Shown: one piece after another, positions 12,101-25,300 of the stretch | Layout: each line of letters opens with the position of its first letter | Position numbering within the stretch: the stretch's first letter is position 1 | The notes under the pieces: model-generated | Told to the model about the DNA's origin: nothing | The model's database searches: none | Seen by the model: only the letters and a program-made list of their open reading frames with translations | Made by a program: the position numbers and the translations under genes | Origin: Toxotes chatareus | Lineage: Eukaryota > Chordata > Actinopteri > Toxotidae | Length of the DNA stretch: 64,000 nucleotides | Assembly: GCA_016801885.1 (NCBI GenBank) | Contig: CM028898.1 | Location: 3,081,177-3,145,176, forward strand | Direction of reading: 5' to 3'

Positions 12101-15100
12101 GGTCGTTTACCCCCGAACCAACAAGCAGAACCAGAAGAAGAAACGCAAGGTGGAGCCTACGACCTCCCAGGTAATTCCTCTTTACGCCGTACGAAAAGGG
12201 CACATGTCATACTTTGATAACGTATTCCCCTTTTCCTGTTACATTGTTTTTGACTTTTTCATGTGCTTGTGTCCAGGAGCCAGGTCCAGCCAAGGTAGCA
12301 GTGACTGGCTCTGGTATCCCTGAGGCCGAGAAGGTTCCAGACTCCAGCTCCATAATCTGGCAGGAGGAGCTGAACCAGAGGGAAGCTGAGGGGGCTGCAG
12401 TCTGGGCCACGGCAGACCTGCCCCCAGGATCACCACTGCCCTCCGCAGGTAAGGAGGAACAACAACTTTGTATAGAAGAACGCAATACAATGTTTATTAA
12501 GTGCTTTGAAAATGAAATGAAAGGAAATGTCAAGCACATAAAATGAACAAATGTTCTAGAAGTTTCCATGGTAAAAATCAGTTATAGCTAAGATGATAAC
12601 AATCTTTTTTTGTAATAAGTGTTTGTGGCACCTTCTGTTCTTCTTGTCAAGGTGACTGTGCGTCTGTGGGCCATGGCTCAGACGCAGGCTCTGTGAATGG
12701 TGACGAGGTAGAACGGGGAAACCTGCCGCTGCACAGCTCTGTGCCACAGCTGCCCAGCGACCTGCTCTCCCCCACAGGCTCCTGCTCCAGCCTGGGAGGA
12801 GTCCCACGCTGCCTCTCCCCAGCCCCCAGCGACCCCTTTCCCTCCGGCAGCTCCCTGCTCTCCAATGGGTCCCACATCAGCGGCTCGGTCAGCTCTCTGG
12901 ACTCGGACGCCAGCGGCAGCACAGTGACCAGCACCGACAGTCACCCGGCCACTCAGAGGGCCAGCCACTCCTACAGCCACCATGACACACCGCGATCCAG
13001 ACGGCTGGAGGCCGAGGCCAGAAAGGCTGAAAAGAGGAGCCGGTTTAGGAGCCCTGACAGGCAGGAAAGGGAGGCCGTCCTCAGCCCCGAGAGGAGGTCA
13101 GTGTCTGTTTCTTATTCATCCATTACTGTGTCCTGAAATGTGCCTTTTACAGTCTTTCTTCTCCTGTCTTTAACTCAGTGGCTCTCAACATGTTGCAGTT
13201 GGAAAACATCATTTTTTGATTTCAGAAACTTGTATTTTCAGACTGTAGCTGCTGACAGCTGGCACTGTGTGATGATTCAACCCAGAATACTAAACAAGTA
13301 CAAGTTTTAGCCCATCATGTGCTGTGTGACTGATTAGGAGCCAGCTTGTAGAGCTACAGTGAATTTTATACTTGTCCATTTGGTTCATGTTTTTTTTTTT
13401 TACTGTATTGTTTCTGTAAAGCGCAGCTCTTTGATTTGTGTGTTCATCTCTTCATATGTGTCAGTTGAACTTAATGGGTTACTTGTGCAAATTTAATTTG
13501 CAATTCCTTAAAATCAGGGAGTTCACAAGAGATGCATTAAAAACAGACTGGTCAGTATCGATGCAGTAGAGGCCAGTACATCATAACTTCTAGTCAAAGA
13601 GAGCTTATCTGACATCTGATATTTCTTGACTTAAGCCCCATAAAACCCGAATCCTGCAGTTTCCATAATACAGCATCTTTGTGCTTCCAGTTCGTAAGAC
13701 AGACCATTTGTTATAAATTTGTCGTCTCATATTTCTGGCAGAAGACTTTAGAGAACTGTTTTCACAGACTGAGGAAACTGATCTCAGTGCGTAACATTAG
13801 TGGAACGTCCCTTTAAAAAGCAGCTCATGCATAGTGAGAGGTCGCTCTGCTGTTGTGTCATTCCAGCTGATGCCTGGCTCACCAAAAGTTAAGTAAAATA
13901 ACTGGAAACACATGAGATGAAGCAGCGCTTGCATGCCGGTGTTGGAAAGTACGTGTGTGATGGACCCACCCACGCCTCACCGTCTGCCACGCTCACTGGT
14001 AGATGAAGATGTTTGGACATAGTCATTATGTGTAAATGTTTTACACACGTTGGCATCTGAATATATCAAACTAAATGTGGGAACAGCCTCATTTTCACTG
14101 ATCCACTATGTAATTTCTTGCGCTCGCCTGAATGAAACAAGAGCACACATTCACACGTTGGTCAGACAGTAGAGGAAGTGATATTCTTGGCGTGGTAACA
14201 CCTCACTGTCCTCGCTGACAAGTGAAGTATTTAGTCTGTGATTTAACCTGATGAACCAGCTTAGTGGACTGCTTTCTGGGAATCTCGGCTGTGTGCTACA
14301 GACACCGTGGTCTGGGTATACTTGAGCTTGGGCTTATCCTTTTAAAGGCATGTGTACACACATACACACACACACACACAGTCTAGTGACGCACAAAGCT
14401 TTTGATGTGCAGACATACGCTCGGACAACTGTGGTTTTGATGGAAGAGGGAGGGGGCCTGTGTTTGGTGAAATGAAGACATCCTGGGATTTGTGGTGTGT
14501 TCTGAATATCAACTCTCATGTGCATGTCTGCTTCCTAATAATCACCCCTCCCTGTCAGTTTTTGGTCTTATTGACTGTGAGCACAGGCTTTATAAACATG
14601 AATCTTCTGTACTTTCCATGCAGTAATCTGCCTCTCGGCCCCTGTGCAGTTCGTGGAGAGGTCACAGGTCTTCCACAGTCATACACAAACCATAGACGGC
14701 AACATTTCAAACAAACCGAGGGGGTGAGGTGCGGGGGCCGCTTTTTTCTTCCCACAGCCAACTTCCTGCTCCATTCAGTCCCTCCATCCATACCAGGCAT
14801 GAAAGGAAAAGGAGGAGTGCCCACATACAGACTCACAAACACATTACTTTACTGGTCCATTTGAGTCAGTTTGGGATTTGAGCAGATTCTCCCTCTGTGC
14901 AGACATGCCCACACAGCAGCCAGGCAGGCAGGGTTACTCTCTTTGACTTAAGCCCCTTTCAAACATAAACCTTGTTACCTAAACACAGTGACAGTTTAAC
15001 ACGTCATCCTCTTTCACGTAAAAGTCAAAAAAACATGTCAGAAAAGTTTATAAAAATGATTTTTTCCCCCTTGTAGCATGGGCCAAACAAGGTAAAACGA

Positions 15101-16246
15101 AGACAAACCAGGTTGCCCACAGAGGTGGAGCCCCCAGCCATGAACGGCACTCGTTCCTTATATCCCGTCATCTCTCTACTATCATCTGTCTTATAAAGAC
15201 AAAAAAACGCCCACATGAAAGGATTAATAATGATAAAATAATAAAATTGTTTGCTATTATTCATCTTTAATAAAAGATGAATAATAGCACACTGCTGGAA
15301 GGCCATTAGACAAATATGATTGGCAAACATCGTTAATGCAAACTAGACTGGTGCTGCTCAGGACTATGCTCTAACGATTTCACATAAGTCTGTCTGGGAC
15401 AAGGCCTCAAACACAGCAGGATCATATAGTGGGCGTTTGGCCTCACACCATCCTTGTCCTCCTCCCCTCTCCTTCATTCCCTTTTAAGGACAGCAGCTTT
15501 GGCTGAAGAGTCCCCAAATAAGGGCAGCATTTAGACAAAAGCGCAATATAATATTTCCCACTGCCTCTCACCCTCTCCCTCCCTCTGATGCAGATTCCTC
15601 TGTCATTTAAGAACGAACCTGTGTGGGAGCGTGTCAGAGTTGGCAGTGTACTGTGTCACAGTTTGAGGAAGGTTACAGATGGACACCAGTGAGCGTAGGC
15701 TTGCTTTTTTTTTTTCCCCCTCGGTCCTGCAGATAGATCTTCCAGAAGCAGCTTTTCATAAATTACCTAATTTAACATTTCAAGCTCTGATGCCAGAGGT
15801 TTGGCTGTCAGCAGCTTTCTGAAGTCTTGTTGATCTTCACATTGACATATCAGGCGCTTATCTGGCTCACATGATGATGCAACTCAAAGAAACTTAGCAT
15901 GACTGCACTAGTAGAATAAGCTTTGGTTCCCCCAGGGTGTCCTGCCTGAAATTATATGTACGAGGAGAGCAAATAGCAGATTCAGGAGGTTGTGATGTGT
16001 CTGCCCTCACGTTAGAGTTACTGTTTCTGAATTCATTCAGTGTTGAATTTTATCAAACCAGCCTAAGCGTGATTTAAGGCCAAACACTCTTCACAATATG
16101 CTTTGTCAGAAGCCGTATCTTGTTTGCAGATTATAATGGGACCACGGCATCAGTCCAGCTAAGCACTTTGCTATGATCCCAGAACCACCATGCAATGGAG
16201 AGAAATGAAGAGTAAATAAGGAAACTGAATGGATTGTTATACTTAA

Positions 16247-16313
<67 letters not shown>

Positions 16314-19300
16314 GGTTTGCAGTCGCTCCGGTGTCATTGAGAAGTTGGAGGCCTTGGAGCTGGAGAACCAAGAGAAAATGGAGGTGGAAGAGTCGGGGAG
16401 AAGTGGAGCCAGACAGGGCCGAAGTGAGCACAGACGCTTCCACAGAGAGGTAATGCTGCTTTGTGTGTGTTTGTGTGGGTATGTGTGTCTGTCTGCTTGC
16501 ACATTGAAGTCAACAGTGCCAACATTGTGCAGTCGTTTACAATAGATACGGTGAGACTTGTAAACAGTGTTTTTAAACATCGCATGGCAGAACAGATGTG
16601 AGCTCAGCGTTGGACCTACCAGAGTTGGTTTTGGGTCCCCCCCGTCCCAGCACCTCCCCCCACTCCTCCTCTGTCTTTTCCCTTCACCCTCGCCCTCTTC
16701 CCTCCATCTCTCCTTCTCTCTGTCCTGTCTTTGTTTTGGTTGTAGGTCAGAGGTCAGCAGCGTGTGCTGTATTCATTTCCAGTTTCCATTCTGTGGTGGG
16801 ATTCCCCTGGTGATTATGCTTCCCTTTCCCACCCTGGCCCTCCTGTGCTTGGATAGAACGGCAGAAAATCCAGCTTTGGGAACACAGAGACCCAACACAC
16901 TGCCGCACTCAGTCACACTCAGACTCTGTTAAACACTGTTAAATGTGTTTTTTTTTGGTTTTGTTTTGGCCCTAGATCTTTGTCAGTCATGCGCAGATGA
17001 AAATATCACGTACATACACAGAAAAAAAAGGCTAAGACTGCTTGTGTGCCTCGTGCTGCACACACACCATAAGCTATCTGTTATTTTTACTGTTGTTTTA
17101 AACAATACACACACAGATTAAGAACGGGCATGTTTAGCTTCACTCTAACTGTGTTTTTTTTTGTTTCAGACTCTTTGGTTCAGTGCTGTGCTCTGCAGAG
17201 TTGAATAAAGTGTGTTTGACAAAGAAGGAGTGGTTGTTGTGACATTTCTCCACAGCACATTAATATCAGCCCAAACAGACTCAACTAGATGATGTTCTGT
17301 AAATGATCTTTGATTTTTGTGTGTCAAACATTGTCTCGTGCATCATTAAAAAGTGTTAAAAATGTTTTTGCATACTCTGTGTTTTTGTGGATGAGAGTTA
17401 ATTCACCTTACGTGGGTGTAAAAACAATGTAGAAAAACCTAAACGTTTTTTTGTGCGTGTGTGTTCTGCAGGACCAGAGGCATGACGCTGGTCAGGGCCT
17501 GGATTTCCCTTCTACCCTGCCCCCTCTGAGGAGAGCCAAATCCTTGGACCGAAGGACGACCGAGTCAGTCATGACGGTGAGTGTTTAATCTACAGGAGTG
17601 CCATCAAGGTCCAGGGTTAATCTCTCAGGCATTTTCTGTGACTGTCAAGTGATATGATGCATATAAACATGAGTCAAGCCAGATGTTCTTGTAGAGTAAA
17701 TGACGTCTCATTGTGACCTCTGTGTGTGTAAGAGTGTGGGTGTGTAGAAAACATTACCAGAGTTTGTTTCTTTGCTGCCAACAAATAAAACATTTTACCA
17801 TTATTCTTTTCATTTAAGTCTGCCACCTGTTTTCTTGATGAGTTGCTTGATAATTGTGTCAGTAAATTGTCATAATAAATTGCTTGTCATCCTGACCAAC
17901 AGTCCAAAATCCCAAAGCATTCATAAAAATAATTACAACTGAGAAGCTAAGTGGAATTAGATTTTTTTTTTTTTTTTTTTGCCAGACCTGAAACCAGGGC
18001 ACAATGACAATCTGTATTTGTAGGGTTGTAATGCTGCTTGTTGCTGTGGTAAAGCCTGAATGTGAGCTACAAACAAACTAGTCAACCTATGATCAGGTTC
18101 AAGGTCAGATTTGCTCCGATTGCTTTTGACAGTAGCTAGCACGCATATATCGACACTCCCCCCTGAATGTGTGTATGTGTGTGTTTCAGTGCGTCTGTGG
18201 TGTCCCAGACAAAGCCTTTCCTGTTCCTGCTAAGCTGTAAAATACAGGGTCAGCATCAGTGCCAGGTCTTCAGCTGAGTGGAGCGAGGTCACCGGGTTGT
18301 TGTTGGGGCTGAGAGGCTAGATTCAGTTAGATAACAGAGTTAGGAGAATTAAACATTGAGAAAGGTCTCTGTGGACGTCCCCCCAGCAGCATGCCACTGG
18401 GTTTACATGGCAGCTTTTGAAAACAGTTTTTCTCAGGGTTTGATGAGGGTAAGTGCAACATAAATGAGGGGCACATGTAGGGCACTATGATACACAGTGC
18501 AGTATTTTAACTGTTAAATAAGCAAGTTGTCCTGTTTAATCCATCCATTACTTTCTTGTTAGTGACCTCCAACCCTGACCTCTGACCTCTCCGTTACGTT
18601 GAGTAAATGAAAAAGCCGGGATTATCAGTTCTCCTGTTTATGTGTGTTTTTTCTATTGTACTTAAAATTTCCTTTTTCCTAATGTTTCTTTGGCCTTGGT
18701 GTGGTGGTGCGAGGGTGTGGATGTTGTACGCCAAACCTCCATGCTGCAGGGGGCAGTGCAGCCCCCTCTTCTCCCGCTCCTCTCCAGGTTACACTCGTCA
18801 TTCAGCTCTGCCCTGTGTGCAGATTTTGCCCGCTGCGTGTATTTATTGCACCCATTCTGTGCCGTGTGTGTCATTTTATCTCTGCTGGAAAAGAGAGACA
18901 AGTGTCTCTGTGTGTGTGTGTGTGTGTGTGAGCATATATCACAACTTACCACTGCTTCCTGAGGTCACTGTTCACCTGTATGTGTGTTAGTGTTTCTGTC
19001 ACTGTGTGGAATCACAGTAGACTACAGCAGTATTGTGCACTGGGTCCTGCATCTTCAGCTGGAGTTGCACAGAACAAACAGCAAATCTGGCAGAAGTTGC
19101 CCCTGGCCAGTGGTCCACGAGTCGACATTCTCACATCCACAGCTTTTAATCAGTCTGGTCCATTGGTAGGGTCAACTTCTATCCTCAGCTGAGCGAGCAT
19201 GTGTTTTTGCTTCTCTCAATTTTTGAACAATGAAGATGTTATTTTGTGCGTGAATTTGACACTCTGCCAGTGTCATTCAGGAAGTGTGCCTGGCTGCTTT

Positions 19301-22300
19301 TTGGGAGAGAGCTTAGTCTGCTTTATTCTGTTATATTTTAAGGTAACTGGTGGTAATCTACTGCCGCACTCTCAAAACGTGACATGGTTTGTATTTGATT
19401 GCTTCTGAGGACAGTTTGCATGGTGAACATATTGACACTCAGATTTTTCCACATTCTTTCCAGACAGATGTATTCTCAGTATTTCTTTTTTTTCATGTCG
19501 TATTTTTTTTGTTTTTCAGCCGGATTTATTGAACTTCAAGAAAGGTTGGATGGTGAAGCTGGATGAGCAAGGCCAGGTACTTAGAACTACTATTCAATTA
19601 ACCGATAACCTGCAAAACTTCGAACCGTCCAGATAAATTGGCACAGATCAGGAAATAACCATATGATATCGACATTTATTAAAAATAAAAGAAACCGCTA
19701 CAGCTTCACAGTGAAAGTGTCTATTAAAAGGAGCGATGGAGTCATCAAAAAGGGAGTCAAAAGCCAGTTCAAACAGCATCTGAACTGTCCACCTAAAGCA
19801 CTCTTGATTTCTCTGTAGCATTCTATGGCCTTTACAGAAGTGTGGTCACACTTTGATGTTGTATCTTCAATGGACTCCAAAGACAAGGGTGGAGCCTGAA
19901 GGCTTTACATCTTTATATGATATGATGGACATGCAAACTCTGCTGCCAAGTAGAACAGGTTTTATTGACCGACTGGACGCTCAGAATGTGACTGCTTGTT
20001 CATTTCTTTAACAATCTGTGTAGATGAAAGTTGCTGCTTTACACGCCTCTGACATTTAACTTTGTTTTGCCCAACTTGCTCTTGTAGTGGAAGAAATACT
20101 GGTTTGTGCTGACGGATCACAGCCTCCGATACTATAAGGATTCAATAGCAGAAGAGGTGAGTTTATTGCTTTGTATTTCAGTATCACTGTATATGTTTCA
20201 GATTGTTTAATGTTTGTTGTGTATCCATCGTTTTTGTGTTACCTCAGGCCTCTGACCTGGATGGTGAGATTGACCTGTCTACTTGCTACAGTGTAACCGA
20301 GTACCAGGCTCAACGCAACTATGGTTTCCAAATACATGTAAGAGGCTTTGCTTTCTCATGAAGGACAAATATTTTTGCTATGAATGTTCATGTATTCATG
20401 TATTCATGTACCTTACCTTAATAGAGTAGAATATGATGTTTCGTATCCACACAGCCCTGAAGTTTCTTACAAAGTAAAAGCTGTAAAAACTTTTTATTGT
20501 TTTTGACACTGTCTTTTGTATGGGAATTTGTTAGTCTGTGGTTTTTGCCCTTCTGTTGGCCTGCTGTTACATCACATTTGGTCATAGTGGTATTTCTGAC
20601 CACTCCGTGTGCATTTCATGGTGATTTAAAATGTTTAGACCCAGGAGGGAGTGCACACACTGTCCGCCATGACAGCAGGTATACGCAGGAACTGGATCCA
20701 GGCAGTCATGAAGAACGTCAGACCATCCACTGCACCTGATGTGGCGAGGTCAGTACAATCGTGCCAACAGTATTTCACAGATTTATCAACCAAAATGAAA
20801 TAAAAATCAGCCTCTGATTTAAACTGGAAAACTGTTGTGCCACAATTTTATCGCTGTTTTGCCACAATTCCACTTCTATTTACAGTTGTTTTTTGTGTTT
20901 TACATTCATTCTGAAAAAAAAAAACATTTACAGCTCATTTATGATCAGTATGGTAACAGATACTTTATCTCTGTAATTTTTTTTAATTATAATTTGTTCA
21001 CACAGCCAGTGCTCGTTATTTTGAATCCATTTCCTGAATTTTAATAAATAATAATAATGAATTTTGAATGTGAGTAGAAGGAAAATACTGTCATTCCTTC
21101 TCTTGTTTTACAGACTTTGAATAAGTGATGTAAACAAACAAGTAAAACTAATTTCCTGTGTGTATATGAAGTCACGAAGTAATGAAAGCATCATTAAAAA
21201 TTAGATTTATGTCCATTGCCAATAAATGTCGGTATTTGTATATCTTAAAAAGTGAATTTCACACCTCAGAGTCTCAAGTTGCCCAAACTCATTTCTGCTA
21301 ATCATAACGCAGCTACATCCAGTGAACACTGAATCTTTGGATTCTGTGATTCGAGTCCACATTCTGGACATGGACCATCAGCGCTTTGAAGTTAAACTTA
21401 ACTGCTTTTTCTCTGCCTTATAGCTCAACTGAGGATCATGGCTCCTTCTCTCCTTTGGAAGGTCTGGTAAGGCCAGACGTTACCCAGGACTCACCCTCCT
21501 CTGAGGCCTCCTCTGTTGAGAGAGAATGCGCTCCAGGAATCATAAAGAGCCGGGCGCGTGAGCGTAGACGAGAAGGCCGGTCTAAGACTTTTGACTGGGC
21601 GGAGTTCAGACCCATCGCTCAGGCTCTGGCTCAGCAGCGTGCACAGGAGGCCGAAAGCCTCCACGCAGACTTGGGAGAGCTCGAGCGGAGTCGGAGAAGG
21701 GAGGAGAGGCGGAAGAGGTATGAGTCTGTGACCACCTCATCAGCAGAGCAAGCATCTGTTAAAGAAGGAGGGAGGACAGATTATGAGAGTGGAGAGGGAG
21801 TCGGACACTTAGATTCATTAGGTTCCACGCCTTTGGAGAGAGAGAGGGTGGAGGAGGCGATTGAACAACACTGGCGACAGGTGGAGAAGACGCCCATACG
21901 GGAGGAGAGAAGGGTGCCTCTGCCCACCACAGTGCAATCCAGGGAGACTGCAGAGCTGGAGCACCTGTTGGAGAGTTACAAGCAAGGGGTACGTTTACTA
22001 TTATATGTACAGGAAAAGTGCCTTTTTTCCTTTTCCAGCTGGAGACCAGAGCTCATATTTAAACTTCAGAATAAAAGCTAGTTTTCAGTTAATCAGCTAT
22101 GAACAGTTAAATCAACAAGATTAAATTATACACAGCGCTTCCTTTAAAGGAATTATTAACTAATCAAACGTTGTCCCTGCTGCTGCTGCAGATAGAGGAC
22201 TTGAAGGCACAGTTGGAGAGCTGTCACCAGCAGCTCCTTGACTCCAACAAGCACAAGCAGGAGCTGGAGCTCCAGCTGAGAACGGCTCTGGAGAGAGAGC

Positions 22301-25300
22301 AGGACATACGGACAGGTTACATCTCTCCGGTGAGTTATCAGCTTCTATGTGTGCAGCAGCATTGCATTTTATGATACTCTGCTATAATGGGAAGTCCTGT
22401 AGTCGATTTCATGCATATATTCTGAATTGAGTAATGTTGTCCCCTTCATTTTGTAACATTCTTTGCATGTTGTATTTTATTGTAAGAAAACATCAAACTG
22501 ACATTGAAGCAGCAAAGAAACTACAGATATGTGCCTTTGCATGAGTTCATTGCATGTGAAAAAAAAACATTGAAATCTTATTACTAAATTGGCTTCTGCT
22601 AGTTGATCTCTTCTCTCTGTGTCATAGGTCTGTATGATATCTGAACTCATGCCAGCAGTTACTTGAGTATTGTGTTGATTATGGACCAAAGAACGCCAGT
22701 TTAATGGTTTGCTGACGAGAATTTCAGGGGATTATTTCACTCTAAATGAAAAAGAGAAAAATATATAAATTAATTATTTTTAAATTCAGTTGCTAGTAAC
22801 AATTGCAACTGGATCCTAAAAATGGAAAAGCACAAAAGGAGGGAAGAAGAAAAAGAAAGAGATTTTTTTTTCCATTTGCCATTTTTTTTTTTTTTTTTTT
22901 TGGTCATAGTTTTCTATATTTTTTATTTTGAATTTTATGTTCTTAGGTTAACTTTTTGTTTTCAAGTTATTTCACACTATCCAGTTTTAGATATCAAATA
23001 TTCCGTTTTGCATCCTTGTTAATATTTAAGTAAAGCCTGATTGGTCCTAGCAGTTCACTACAATAGTTGTTTACTTAAGTTTTCATTTAGAGTGATGTTA
23101 TCCATCATAGTTAAGATATAATAGCTTTACTTGTTAAAATGTTTGGCTCAACATGTTTGAATAATAACCTCTTGGCTTGTTTTCTAATTATTTGCATGGA
23201 CATCAGATTCTCATCTTCTATTAACTGCTATGAAGACCATCCATTTGTTATTCCGTTAACAAATATTGTATATAGCTATGTAATGGCATAAGTGTATGAT
23301 GTTGGATGAATTTCTGTGCTTGAGTGTTGATGTATGGATGGTTTTGCCAGAGTGAGGCTGAGTGAATACCCTATAGATGATTTGTTTAAGGCTCAGTTAA
23401 AATTGGGCATTGCTGTGATTATTAGGATACAGTGTGTGGGTTTCTGAATTGCTTTTTTTTGTTTTACACATATAGCATTACAGTGCCTTTCGGTGAACTA
23501 TAGAGAAAATTAGAAAATATAGTTGAACTTTGGCCTTAAGTTGAATAATACAATTCACTATCTCCACTCAGAAGAGAATTGCTTTGGTGCAAGACATGAG
23601 CTTGGACCAGAAATCTTCAGAAATGTGTGTGTAGGACCTGGTATGCCTTCCATCCTTGAGTAAACCATCCAGCTGAAACTAATATTGCATTACTTACCAC
23701 ATGAAGTAACTTTTAACCATTTAATGTGCATGCTCTGTTGTGATTAACTAACCCCAGCCATTAAATCTCTTTCCTTTGCTTTTAATTTACAACATTAAAC
23801 CTAAAGGAGTTTTAAATTTGTTTTAAATCACTGTTCATTTACATAATTTGGGATTATCATGTGAGAATGCTAATTGTAATGTCACTGTTTAATAGAAATT
23901 AGAGGAAAATGATTGGTAGATAACGCTGAGAATTATTAGCAAGCTTTGTGTCTCCCCTGCTGTGTGTTAACCAACTGTCTGGTCCCCTTTTCCAAGCTGG
24001 AGCACCCTTTGGTTCTGGAGGCTGATGTGACGCCCCAGACGAAGAGGCCTGAACTGGTTAGTTCTCAAGCACAGAGTTTAACAAAGAAGTACCAGGAGAC
24101 CAAAGAGCTCCTGAAACTGCAAGAGCTGAAAAAGCGCAACATGCAGGCACAGCTTGGCCTCTCGCTTTCTCACCTCCCCATCAAGGATCCTTACTTTTCT
24201 GAACCCCCAAACCCATCTGTTCTGGAAGGCTCTCCCCCTGAACCTGTCCAAAAAACTGTTAGTGTCTTGCTCCAGGACAGCTCAGAGGCAATTCAAGAAC
24301 TAGAAGACTTGATAACTGGCAAATCCCTCACTCTAACAGAGCTGGGCAAAGTCTTGAAATCCCATAGCTGTAATCAAGAGACAACAGAGAAGTATCAACT
24401 TCAGAAGCTCTTGGAAACCTGGAAGTATCAACAGGAGATTGAAAATGAAATGATAAAAAAGAGTTTAGCCAGGGCAGGCGAAAGCATTCGTGAATATGAA
24501 GCCCGTCTTCTAACCATGGAGGATTTGGTGGGGAAGGTTCAGAAGCAAAGTTTTGAAAGTCTAAAAAGCCCCTATGGTCCCTGCTCGAAAATTGAAAACC
24601 ATCCAGAGACAAGTGAGATGACGATTGGAATGCTTTCTCAAAGGGTTGAACTTTTAACAAATGAAAACGGGGCATTGAAACAGCGATGTCAGGAAATAGT
24701 GAACCAGCTGACTGAGGCTGACCGAGAAATAGACAGACTGAAAGCTGAACTGATCAGCCAGCAGGGCAGCAAACAGCATAAACTGGCCATGGAAGAGTTG
24801 AAAAGACTAAAGGCTGAACTGGCCGAAAACCAAGCTAACGCCATAGACAGGGAGTATTATGAGAGGGAGCTGAATGAGAAATCTTTGCGGCTCCATGAGG
24901 CTCTTGTTACACTGGAGGAGCTTGGCAACACCCTTAAAGACACTGAGAAGAAGCTGCAGTTAAAAGAGGCCACACTGAAAGGTCTGGGCTTCCAGACAGA
25001 TTATGAGGACGAGGACATACAACCAGAGAAAGAGCAACTCAATGAGCTACTGGAAGCCTCGCAAGCAAAGATATTTGAGATGGAGGCAAACCTGCAGTCT
25101 GCAGAGCAGCGCTGTATGGACCTGGAAGCTAGGAACAGGGAACTAATCGCACTAAACCAGGAATCTGAGCAAGTCAGTAGAAAGAAGTTAGCAGAAGCAG
25201 AAAAAGAAATAAGAACGCTACAAGAGAAGTTAGAAATGAAGACAGGCAGAGTTGAAATGATGGTTAGTGAGTGTGCTGAAGCAGGGGAAAAGCAGGTTGA

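Larger units (their letters stand above)
13097..16322 (+). other. mprip intron 7
   Basis: A 3.2-kb intron. It contains a short CA repeat near 14363-14380, a perfect 17-bp hairpin at 15252-15289, and a (TG)n tract that runs up to the downstream acceptor (16248-16312). No coding exon was seen; the frame at 14460-14864 has no family features. Confidence 0.8.
17577..19519 (+). other. mprip intron 9
   Basis: A 1.9-kb intron with a T18 run near 17962-17981, a perfect DR1 motif with a third half site at 18563-18588, and a short (TG)n at 18908-18931. The frames at 18607-18990 are GT-repeat artefacts. Confidence 0.8.

Noticed and set aside
16131..16585. Open frames with long His-Thr or Val-Cys runs
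   Set aside because: Translations of the (TG)n repeat.
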